Of a DNA stretch of 64,000 bases, positions 53,906-61,996 are shown in pieces. The stretch's first letter is position 1. Every line of letters begins with the position of its first letter. A program made the translations under genes and the position numbers. Below the pieces are notes generated by a model that was not told where the DNA came from, ran no database searches, and saw only the letters and a list, made by a program, of their open reading frames with translations. Origin of the DNA: Rubricoccus sp038746605 (GTDB lineage: Bacteria > Bacteroidota > Rhodothermia > Rhodothermales > Rubricoccaceae); the NCBI GenBank assembly GCA_038746605.1, contig JBCDKM010000009.1:1-64000 (forward strand). The letters are read 5' to 3'.

Positions 53906-53911
53906 TTTTTT
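53880..53911 (+). terminator. Terminator 2 (leader attenuator)
   Basis: CCCCTTC (53880-53886) pairs with GGAGGGG (53899-53905, one G-T pair), with an inner GCC/GGC stem (53888-53890 with 53895-53897) and a 4-nt loop, then TTTTTT (53906-53911). It lies 32 nt before the metY start. Confidence 0.92.
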
Positions 53912-53942
53912 GATGCCCCGACCGCCCACCACCCCCACTGCC

Positions 53943-55271
<1,329 letters not shown>

Positions 55272-55286
55272 CGCCGGGTCACTGCC

Positions 55287-55322
55287 CCCGCCTCGGTAGG
55301 TCCACGGATGTACCGAGGCGGG
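55287..55322. repeat. 36-nt palindrome copy 25 (long-loop class)
   Basis: Perfect arms, 16-nt centre containing TCCACGGA. It lies between metY (stop 55271) and metX, inside what should be one transcript, so it is not an absolute terminator. Confidence 0.9.
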
Positions 55323-55362
55323 CCGACCCGTGGTCCTGTCCCGCACCCTCGCGCCGATGCTC

Positions 55363-56400
55363 ATGTCTCGTTCTGTCGTTCTGCCCCGTCCCTTCGTCAC
55401 TGAGGGCGGGGGGACCCTCCACCGCCCCGAGATCACCTACCACGCCTGGGGTGCGCTCAACCCCCGGGGCGACAACGCCATCGTGGTCTGTCACGCGCTC
55501 ACGGGCGATACGGACGCCGCCTCGTGGTGGGGACCGCTCATCGGTCCCGGTCGGTTGCTCGACACGGACCGCTACTTCGTGGTCTGTCTGAGCGTGCCCG
55601 GTTCGCCCTACGGTGCGCTCTCGCCGCGCGCTACGAATCCCGCGACGGGCCGGGCGTACGGCAGCGCGTTTCCGCTCGTGACCGTCCGCGATGGCGTCCG
55701 GTTGCACCGCGCCGCGCTCGAATCGCTCGGTGTGCGCGAGGTGGCCCTCGCCATCGGCGGGTCGCTCGGCGGGATGTTCGCGCTGGAGTGGGGGCGGCAG
55801 GCGGGCTTCGTCCGCGCCATCGCGCCGGTTGCGGTCGGGGCGCGGCACGAGGCGTGGGCCATCGGTTGGAATGAGGCGCAACGGCAGGCCATCGCCGCGG
55901 ACCCCGACTGGAATGGCGGTGACTACGACCCCGTGCGTCCGCCTCGTGCAGGGCTGGCAGCGGCCCGTGCTATCGCGATGCTCTCCTACCGCACGCCCGC
56001 GATCTACGCCGAACGCCACGGCCGCGAGACTGCGCCCGATGGCTCGTTCGACGTGGCGAGCTATCTCCGGTACCAGGGCGAGAAGCTGGTGGACCGCTTC
56101 GACGCGGCGGGCTACGTCGCGCTCACGCGCACGATGGACAGCCACGACGCCGCGCGCGGCCTGTCACTGGAAGACGGCCTCTCTGACCTCACAGTCCCGG
56201 CCTTCGTCCTCGGCATCGACAGCGACGTGCTCTACCCGCTCCACGAGCAGGAGGCACTGGCGGCGGCGCTCCCGGACGCCGCGCTCGGCGTGATCTCGTC
56301 GCCGCACGGCCACGACGCCTTCCTCGTCGCTTTCGACGAGATGACCGCCTGCCTCGCGCCGTGGCTCGCCCGTCACCTCGCGCCCGCCGTCCCCGCCTAG
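55363..56400 (+). CDS. metX: Homoserine O-acetyltransferase
   Basis: 345 residues of the MetX alpha/beta-hydrolase family: ITYHAWGALNPRGDNAIVVC, HALTGDTDAASWWGPLIG, the nucleophile elbow IGGSLGGMFALEWG, and the Asp and His of GIDSDVLYPLHEQEAL and SPHGHDAFLV. It acetylates homoserine with acetyl-CoA, supplying the substrate of MetY. The ATG at 55363 (MSRSVVLPRPF) is preferred; a GTG at 55330 is possible. It follows metY after a long-loop palindrome and directly precedes the aspartokinase (2 nt). Confidence 0.95.
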   Translation: MSRSVVLPRPFVTEGGGTLHRPEITYHAWGALNPRGDNAIVVCHALTGDTDAASWWGPLIGPGRLLDTDRYFVVCLSVPGSPYGALSPRATNPATGRAYGSAFPLVTVRDGVRLHRAALESLGVREVALAIGGSLGGMFALEWGRQAGFVRAIAPVAVGARHEAWAIGWNEAQRQAIAADPDWNGGDYDPVRPPRAGLAAARAIAMLSYRTPAIYAERHGRETAPDGSFDVASYLRYQGEKLVDRFDAAGYVALTRTMDSHDAARGLSLEDGLSDLTVPAFVLGIDSDVLYPLHEQEALAAALPDAALGVISSPHGHDAFLVAFDEMTACLAPWLARHLAPAVPA

Positions 56401-56402
56401 CC

Positions 56403-57332
56403 ATGTCGCTCTACGTTCTCAAGTTCGGCGGCACGTCGGTCGGCAGCGCAGCGTCGCTCGCGCAGGTTGCGGAGATCGTCTCGCGTGGCGCGAGGCAGCA
56501 CCCACTCGTGGTCGTCGTCTCGGCGGCGTCCGGCGTGACCGATACCCTCGCGCGCGCTGCCAGCGCGCTGGACGGGACCGGCGCTGACCCGGATCCATGG
56601 GTCGCCCAGGTCCACGCCCGCTACGACCGCCTCGCGACCGAGACGCTGTCCGATACCTCGCGCCGACGCTACGCCGTCGATCTCCGCGTCCACACCGAGG
56701 CGCTTCGGCGGACGCTCGCGGCCCTCGCGCAGCGGCCGTCCCCGGCTCTGCGCGATGCGGTCCTCGCGACGGGCGAACGCCTCTCCGTCCCGCTCGTCGC
56801 GGCCGTGCTCCGCGAGGCCGGGCTCGATGCGCTCCCGGCCGATGCCGCACCGCTCATCGCGACGGACGCGCAGCACGGCGACGCCCGTGTGGATCAGGAA
56901 GAGACGGACCGCGCGATCCGCCAGTGGCACCGAGGGCTTCGGCCTGGCGCCGTGCCTGTCGTGACGGGTTTTATCGGCCGGGCGCCCTCCGGGGCCGTGA
57001 CGACGCTCGGGCGCGGAGGGAGCGACTACACCGCCGGGCTCATCGCGGGCGCACTCCGGGCGGACTGCCTCGAACGGTGGACCGACATCGACGCGCTCTA
57101 CACCGCCGATCCTCGCCGCGATCCCACGGCCCGCCGCCTCCGCTCCCTCCCGATGGCCGAGGCCGTTCGTCTCGCCCGCCAGGGCCGCCTCGGTATCCAC
57201 GCGCGTGCCCTCGATCCTCTCCAGTCTGGCCGCACGACTGTCCGCGTCCGCCCGACCTCCGACCCCGATGCCCCCGGTACCTGGGTCGTCCGGGATGCCC
57301 CGCCCGCTCTTCCGATTCCCGCCCTCGCATGA
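56403..57332 (+). CDS. Monofunctional aspartokinase, no ACT domain
   Basis: 309 residues of the amino-acid kinase fold: VLKFGGTSVGSAASLAQVAE at the start, LVVVVSAASGVTDTLARAAS, VVTGFIGRAPSGAVTTLGRG, GSDYTAGLIAGAL, then RWTDIDALYTADPR. The usual C-terminal ACT domains are absent, so feedback inhibition by Lys/Thr is not expected. It phosphorylates aspartate, here apparently dedicated to methionine. Its stop overlaps the next start (ATGA). The operon thus supplies homoserine itself. Confidence 0.9.
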   Translation: MSLYVLKFGGTSVGSAASLAQVAEIVSRGARQHPLVVVVSAASGVTDTLARAASALDGTGADPDPWVAQVHARYDRLATETLSDTSRRRYAVDLRVHTEALRRTLAALAQRPSPALRDAVLATGERLSVPLVAAVLREAGLDALPADAAPLIATDAQHGDARVDQEETDRAIRQWHRGLRPGAVPVVTGFIGRAPSGAVTTLGRGGSDYTAGLIAGALRADCLERWTDIDALYTADPRRDPTARRLRSLPMAEAVRLARQGRLGIHARALDPLQSGRTTVRVRPTSDPDAPGTWVVRDAPPALPIPALA

Positions 57333-58414
57333 CTGTCTCTGCCCCTGCTCTCTACCTCGCAGGCGTCGGCTCCGTCGGCACCGCGTTTCTCCACCGCCTC
57401 GCCCGCCTCGGCACCGCGGCGGGCCAACTCATCGGCGCGTGCACCACGCGCGGCGCGCTCTGGCGCGAAACGGGTCTCTCGCCAGAGGACGTGCTCCGCG
57501 ATGGAACGGGCACCGCCCCGCCGAACTGGCGACAGATCTCGGAAGACCTGCTGTCCCTCGCTCGCACCGGTCGCCCGGTCGTGTTCGCCGATGCGACGAG
57601 TAGCTCGGACATCGCGCGGGAGTACCTGCGCTTGCTCGACGGAGGCGTCCGGGTCGTGACCGCGAGCAAGCACGCCAACACGTTCGAGCAGTCGTATTTC
57701 GACGCGCTCCTGCGGGCCTCGGCCGAGGGCACCCGCTACCGCTACGAGACGACCGTCGGCGCTGCGCTCCCCGCCGTGCAGACGGTTCGCGATCTGCGTG
57801 CCAGCGGCGATACCATCGAGCGCGTGGAGTGCAGCCCCTCGGGGACGCTCACGTTCGTGATGGACCAGCTCAGCGGCGGCACGCCGTTCAGCGCGGCGGT
57901 GCTGGACGCTCGCGCGAAGGGCTACGCGGAGCCCGATGTGCGCGACGACCTCTCGGGAGAGGATGTGGTGCGGAAGCTGATGATCCTGGCCCGTACGGCT
58001 GGATACCGCGTGGAGCGGGACGAGGTGAAGGTCGAACCCCTGCTACCTCCCGAGTTCGCTCAGTTCTCGACCGGCGAGGTCGCGGCGCGGCTCCCGGATT
58101 TGGACGACGCGTGGGCAGCGCGGATCTTCGGGGCAGAGTCGCGCGGTCGCGTGCTCCGGTATGTCGGCCGGTTGGAGGACGGCCGTATCCGGGTAGGCGT
58201 GGAGGAGGTCGCGGCCGAGTCGGCCCTCGGGTCGCTCTCGGGGACGGACAACGTGTTCGTCTTCCGAACGGAGCGCTACGGCTCGCGCGCGATCACGATT
58301 TCCGGGCCGGGCGCGGGTGCCGACGTGACGGCGGGAGGCGTCCTCGCGGACGTGCGCACGGTTCTGGCGTCTGCGAGAGCGAAGACGCCCGCAGACCTCG
58401 CGCGGGCGGCCTGA
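57329..58414 (+). CDS. Homoserine dehydrogenase
   Basis: 361 residues from an ATG overlapping the kinase stop. NAD(P) loop LAGVGSVGTAFLHRLARLG, then VVTASKHANTFEQSYFDALL, RYRYETTVGAALPAVQTVRD, SGTLTFVMDQLSGGTPFS and VRDDLSGEDVVRKLMILAR, the homoserine-dehydrogenase signature with GAALP and the catalytic Asp/Lys region. No ACT domain follows. A palindrome copy (57402-57423) encodes A-R-L-G-T-A-A-G within the Rossmann fold. The TGA stop is exactly 5 nt before the next copy. Confidence 0.92.
   Translation: MTVSAPALYLAGVGSVGTAFLHRLARLGTAAGQLIGACTTRGALWRETGLSPEDVLRDGTGTAPPNWRQISEDLLSLARTGRPVVFADATSSSDIAREYLRLLDGGVRVVTASKHANTFEQSYFDALLRASAEGTRYRYETTVGAALPAVQTVRDLRASGDTIERVECSPSGTLTFVMDQLSGGTPFSAAVLDARAKGYAEPDVRDDLSGEDVVRKLMILARTAGYRVERDEVKVEPLLPPEFAQFSTGEVAARLPDLDDAWAARIFGAESRGRVLRYVGRLEDGRIRVGVEEVAAESALGSLSGTDNVFVFRTERYGSRAITISGPGAGADVTAGGVLADVRTVLASARAKTPADLARAA
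57402..57423. repeat. 22-nt palindrome copy 26, inside homoserine dehydrogenase
   Basis: Arms CCCGCCTCGG and CCGCGGCGGG. In-frame copy giving R-L-G-T-A-A-G next to the dinucleotide-binding loop. Confidence 0.75.
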
Positions 58415-58419
58415 CCCTG

Positions 58420-58441
58420 CCCGCCTCGGTGCCGAGGCGGA
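58420..58441. repeat. 22-nt palindrome copy 27
   Basis: Perfect left arm, right arm CCGAGGCGGA. The homoserine dehydrogenase stop TGA is exactly 5 nt before it; the convergent dapD stops at 58454. Confidence 0.9.
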
Positions 58442-58453
58442 GGAGGTGAGGCT

Positions 58454-59284
58454 CTACCGCAGCGCGTCCTCCAGCGTCGTGCTCGCGTCTGTGCTCGCGT
58501 CGCGGTACTTCACGATGGCGGGGGCGGAGAGGCTCAGGCCGTGCTCTCGGCCGAAGTCAGAGTCCACCGCCCGCGTGCCGGGCACGACGACCGCGCCCGC
58601 GGGGATCTCCAGCGGCGCCTCCGCGCTGGACCGGATGACCGTCTCGTTCACGAGGTCGTAGACCCGGCTGGAGCGCGTCAGGATCACGCCCGCCGCCAGC
58701 ACCGCGTTCTCGCGGACGACCGTCCCCTCGTAGACGCCGCACCCGCCACCGACGAACACGCCGTCTTCGATCACCACCGGCGCCGCGCCGATGGGCTCCA
58801 GCACGCCGCCGACCTGCGCCGCTGCCGAGAGGTGCACGTCGCGCCCGATCTGCGCGCAACTGCCGACGAGCGCGTGACTGTCCACCATCGTGCCCCCGTC
58901 TACGTACGCGCCGACGTTGACGTACATCGGCGGCATGCAGACCACGCCGGGCGCGAGGTACGACCCGCGCCGCACGGTGGAGCCACCGGGTACGATCCGC
59001 ACGCCCGCGTCGCTGGAGAAGGGCCGAGTGGGGTAGGTGTCCTTGTCGAAGAAGGCGAACGGCCCGACGGACTGGTCCACGATCTGTCCGACGCGGAAGC
59101 CGAGCAGGATGCCGCGCTTGACCCAATGATTGGCGCGCCACACGCCGTCCTCCCCTCGCGAGGCGGAGCGGACCTCGCCCGCTTCGAGCGCGCCGAGAAG
59201 GTCGGAGACGGCCGCGCGGGCCTCGTCAGTGTCGGGGGCGTCCTGAGAGGTGAGGGCGTCGATTCGAGTCTGGAGATCGGACAT
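58454..59284 (-). CDS. dapD: 2,3,4,5-tetrahydropyridine-2,6-dicarboxylate N-succinyltransferase
   Basis: 276 residues. After an N-terminal helical part (SDLQTRIDALTS) the conserved NHWVKRGILLGFRVGQIVDQ and FFDKDTYPTRPF precede a left-handed beta-helix of hexapeptide repeats (YLAPGVVCMPPMYVNVGAYV, VDSHALVGSCAQIGRDVHL, VFVGGGCGVYEGTVVRENAV). The active-site ASP/Glu region and the MPPMYVNVGAYVD motif are diagnostic of DapD. It makes the N-succinyl intermediate of lysine synthesis. It is the last gene of the minus-strand cluster that starts with thrA beyond 64000. The ATG at 59284 (MSDLQTRIDAL) is chosen as the usual family start. Confidence 0.95.
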   Translation of the reverse strand: MSDLQTRIDALTSQDAPDTDEARAAVSDLLGALEAGEVRSASRGEDGVWRANHWVKRGILLGFRVGQIVDQSVGPFAFFDKDTYPTRPFSSDAGVRIVPGGSTVRRGSYLAPGVVCMPPMYVNVGAYVDGGTMVDSHALVGSCAQIGRDVHLSAAAQVGGVLEPIGAAPVVIEDGVFVGGGCGVYEGTVVRENAVLAAGVILTRSSRVYDLVNETVIRSSAEAPLEIPAGAVVVPGTRAVDSDFGREHGLSLSAPAIVKYRDASTDASTTLEDALR

Positions 59285-59316
59285 GTCAGAGGGGAGATCG
59301 GGAGGGGGTAGGTATC

Positions 59317-59338
59317 CCCGCCTCGGTGCCGAGGCGGG
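59317..59338. repeat. 22-nt palindrome copy 28
   Basis: Perfect arms. On the minus strand the TGA stop of the membrane protein gene is exactly 5 nt before it; dapD starts 33 nt beyond it. Confidence 0.9.
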
Positions 59339-59343
59339 CAGGG

Positions 59344-59853
59344 TCAGCCGGGCGTGTGGCGTGGACGACCGTGCACGAATGCGAGGATGGCGAGGGTGCT
59401 GAGCAGAAGACCGTATCCCCACATCATGGGGTAGTAGATCGTTGCCTTGAGCTGGCTCGTGCCGTACGTGAGGGATCCATCGTACTCCGGCCCGCAGAGA
59501 TGGTGCGCGCCCAAACCGGTCTGGATCATGTGATCCACGTAAAACAGCAGCGGCACGACGGTCAGAACGGGGACGGCGAGCCAAGCCCGCGACCGAACCG
59601 GTCGCCATCGCATCGGGGGGATCGCGAGACCTGCGAAGAAGGACCCGAGCCAGAGTGTGACCCACCATGAGTCGTCATCGCCCCCGGTGCAGGTCGTCGC
59701 GTTGGCGAGGAGAACGATCACGGGCCACAGGCACAGCACGCCGACCGCCATCGCGACCCTCGCGTCGGGACGGCGCCTCAAGAGCCAACTGAAGGCTCCA
59801 CCCAGCGCGAGCCCGACCGCCAGCGTCGCGAGGAAAAACAGGAGGTCCGTCAC
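59344..59853 (-). CDS. Small membrane protein in the dap cluster
   Basis: 169 residues from a GTG (59853) that overlaps the NTF2-like gene stop by 4 nt. Four to five hydrophobic segments: TDLLFFLATLAVGLALGGAF, AVGVLCLWPVIVLLANAT, WWVTLWLGSFFAGLAIP, AWLAVPVLTVVPLLFYVD and MMWGYGLLLSTLAILAFV. No family recognised. The coupled translation suggests it is expressed together with dapA, but nothing visible links it to lysine synthesis. Confidence 0.75.
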   Translation of the reverse strand: MTDLLFFLATLAVGLALGGAFSWLLRRRPDARVAMAVGVLCLWPVIVLLANATTCTGGDDDSWWVTLWLGSFFAGLAIPPMRWRPVRSRAWLAVPVLTVVPLLFYVDHMIQTGLGAHHLCGPEYDGSLTYGTSQLKATIYYPMMWGYGLLLSTLAILAFVHGRPRHTPG

Positions 59854-60212
59854 GCCGCGTCCACGAAGTGGATCACGCGCTGGAGGCGACCATCCGGCGC
59901 GGCCTCGGCGATGAGCAGCCCGCGCTGGCGCACGTCGGGGCCGTCGGCGAGTTGCCACCCGAGGCGGCAGATGCCGTGGTGTGCGTCGATGCCGCTCGTG
60001 GCCTCCATCTGAAGCGGACCTGCGCCCTCGCGGAACGCCGCGATGTGGCCCGCGATGGAGCCCCAGCCGTGGATCGGGCGGAGGGCGTGTGGGTCCACCA
60101 GCGTCACGTCCGAGGTGCAGCAGGCGAGGAGGTACTGGGAGGCGGTCTCGGCGTCGGGCGCGTTCCAGGCCGCGAGGTAATTCTCCAGAGCCTGCGTGGG
60201 AGTGAGCGTCAT
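59850..60212 (-). CDS. NTF2-like (SnoaL-type) protein
   Basis: 120 residues: TQALENYLAAWNAPDAETAS, DVTLVDPHALRPIHGWGSIA, GPLQMEATSGIDAHHGICRL and RGLLIAEAAPDGRLQRVIHF. This is the NTF2/SnoaL cone fold that hosts enzymes and ligand-binding proteins. The start overlaps the dapA stop (ATGA) and the stop overlaps the membrane protein gene, so the three genes are translationally coupled. Substrate unknown. Confidence 0.85.
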   Translation of the reverse strand: MTLTPTQALENYLAAWNAPDAETASQYLLACCTSDVTLVDPHALRPIHGWGSIAGHIAAFREGAGPLQMEATSGIDAHHGICRLGWQLADGPDVRQRGLLIAEAAPDGRLQRVIHFVDAA

Positions 60213-61138
60213 GCGGCGGCGGGCTGGCGAGCGATATGCGGACGATACGCGTCCATCACGCCCTCGCGCGCGGCATCGGAGAGCGGCGCGAGGGGGAGGC
60301 GGAGCACGTTCTCCATCAGGCCCATCTCCGCGAGGACGGCCTTGACCGGCCCGGGGTTGGCCTCGTGGAAGCTGGCGCGCATCGCGTCTAGGAGGTGGAA
60401 GTGCAGCGCGCGCGCCTCAGCTACGTCCCCGGCGAGCCCGAGGCGGACCATCTCGCTGACGGCGCCCGGCACGGCGTTCGCGATGACGCTGATCAGTCCG
60501 TCGGCGCCGAGCGCGAGCATGGGTAGCGTGAGATCATCGTCGCCGGAGTAGACCGCGAGACCGTCCGGCTGGTGCGCGAGGAGGTCGGCTACCTGATTGA
60601 GGTTGCCGCTGGCTTCCTTGACGCCCACGACGCTCGGGACCGCCTCGGCGATCATGAGCGTGGTCTCGGCGGTGAGGTTGGAGCCCGTCCGGCCCGGCAC
60701 GTTGTACAGAATGATGGGGCAGTCCGTCGCGTCTGCGATGGCCGAGACGTGGCCGCGCACACCCGCAGGCGTCGGTTTGTTGTAGTACGGACCGACGACG
60801 AGGAGGCCGTCCGCGCCCGCCTCGGTGGCCTCGCGGGAGTACTGGACGGACTGCGCGGTGTTGTTGGTGCCCGTCCCGATGATGACGGGCACGCGCCCGG
60901 CGGTATGCGCGATGGCGACCTCGACGAGGTGGCGCCGCTCCTCGTGCGTGATGGTCGGGTTCTCGCCCGTGGTACCCAGGACGACGAGCGCCTCCACGCC
61001 ATCGTAGCCCGGGCCGCCCTCCAAGTGGAAGTCGATGAGGCCACGAAAGGCGTTCAGGTCGAGGTCGCCAGTAGAATCGAAGGGCGTGACCAGGGCGGGA
61101 GCCGTGCCTCGAAAGAGCGAAGTGCGGGATGGACCCAT
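60209..61138 (-). CDS. dapA: 4-hydroxy-tetrahydrodipicolinate synthase
   Basis: 309 residues with FRGTAPALVTPFDSTGDLDL, VVLGTTGENPTITHEERRHL (the G-T-T-G-E phosphate/pyruvate loop), PYYNKPTPAGVRGHVSAIA with the catalytic Tyr, ILYNVPGRTGSNL, and VGVKEASGNLNQVADLL with the Schiff-base Lys. It condenses pyruvate with aspartate semialdehyde. The ATG at 61138 (MGPSRTSLFRGTAPA) is used; 38 nt separate it from dapB. Confidence 0.96.
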   Translation of the reverse strand: MGPSRTSLFRGTAPALVTPFDSTGDLDLNAFRGLIDFHLEGGPGYDGVEALVVLGTTGENPTITHEERRHLVEVAIAHTAGRVPVIIGTGTNNTAQSVQYSREATEAGADGLLVVGPYYNKPTPAGVRGHVSAIADATDCPIILYNVPGRTGSNLTAETTLMIAEAVPSVVGVKEASGNLNQVADLLAHQPDGLAVYSGDDDLTLPMLALGADGLISVIANAVPGAVSEMVRLGLAGDVAEARALHFHLLDAMRASFHEANPGPVKAVLAEMGLMENVLRLPLAPLSDAAREGVMDAYRPHIARQPAAA

Positions 61139-61176
61139 GAGTGGAAAGGAAGGGGAGGGAGAAAGGCGCTGGAGAC

Positions 61177-61932
61177 TTATTCCCCTTGCTCGTTCTCCCA
61201 TCCCTCGTTCAACATGTCGTCCAGGGTGAACAGGCCGGAGCGGCCCTGGATCCACTCCGCGGCGCGGACGGCACCGACGGCGAACGCCCGGCGATCCTTC
61301 GCGCGGTGTGTGATCTCGATCTGGTCCACGGCGCTGTCGAACGAGACGGTGTGGTCGCCGAAGACGTGCCCGGCGCGGGCGCTGGTGACGTGGAGCGCGT
61401 CGGCGTCGATAGCACCATGCTGAGTCTCGGCCTCGATGCGGGTCTTTCGCGCGAGGCCGTCTCGAACGGTCTCGGCTAGTGCGAGGGCCGTCCCGCTCGG
61501 GGAGTCCACCTTTCCGGTGTGGTGGACCTCGTGGATCCAGGCGTCGTAGTCCTCCAACTGGTCCACGAGTGGCAGCATCGCGCGGAGGGCGCGCTGCACG
61601 AGGGCGACGCCGAGGGAGAAGTTCGGTGCGTAGAGGACGCCGTTCTGGCCCTCGTCCACCCACTCGGCCACCTTCGCGAGGTCGTCGTACCAGCCCGTCG
61701 TGCCCACGACAGCGTCCGCGCCCCAGAAGGCGTACTGGTGGAGGTGGTCCAGCGCGAGGTCCGGCGCGGTGAAGTCGATGCAGACGGTGGCGCCGCAGAG
61801 GGCCTCGGGGTCGCGCGAGTCGAGGAGGGGGCGGTCGGCGTCGAAGCGGGCGGCGATGGTGTGGCCGCGTTCCGTCGCGACGGCCTCCACGGCCTGGCCC
61901 ATCCGGCCGGTGCCGACAAGAGCGATGTGCAT
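61177..61932 (-). CDS. dapB: 4-hydroxy-tetrahydrodipicolinate reductase
   Basis: 251 residues: ALVGTGRMGQAVEAVATERG (dinucleotide loop), CIDFTAPDLALDHLHQYAFW, VVGTTGWYDDLAKVAEWVD, then the catalytic HEVHHTGKVDSPSGTALALA, with the H-H-x-x-K motif and the S-G-T-A substrate loop. It reduces the DapA product with NAD(P)H. Lies between the thrA-type gene and dapA. Confidence 0.95.
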   Translation of the reverse strand: MHIALVGTGRMGQAVEAVATERGHTIAARFDADRPLLDSRDPEALCGATVCIDFTAPDLALDHLHQYAFWGADAVVGTTGWYDDLAKVAEWVDEGQNGVLYAPNFSLGVALVQRALRAMLPLVDQLEDYDAWIHEVHHTGKVDSPSGTALALAETVRDGLARKTRIEAETQHGAIDADALHVTSARAGHVFGDHTVSFDSAVDQIEITHRAKDRRAFAVGAVRAAEWIQGRSGLFTLDDMLNEGWENEQGE

Positions 61933-61958
61933 GGGAAAGTCGGTGGTCGGTGAGTGCG

Positions 61959-61980
61959 CCCGCCTCGGTGCCGAGGTGGG
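61959..61980. repeat. 22-nt palindrome copy 29
   Basis: Arms CCCGCCTCGG and CCGAGGTGGG. It lies between the thrA stop (61997) and the dapB start in a same-direction gene pair; TGA lies exactly 5 nt outside on the plus strand (61951-61953). Confidence 0.88.
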
Positions 61981-61996
61981 GGGAGTGAGGCACTCG

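Noticed and set aside
53910..53942. A TTG 11 codons upstream of metY as the start
   Set aside because: It would place the start inside the T-tract of terminator 2. The ATG at 53943 begins the conserved part and is normal for the family.
58454..61996. A lysine riboswitch before dapA/dapB
   Set aside because: The gaps between thrA, dapB and dapA are 64 and 38 nt, too short for an L-box, and none of its conserved motifs is seen.
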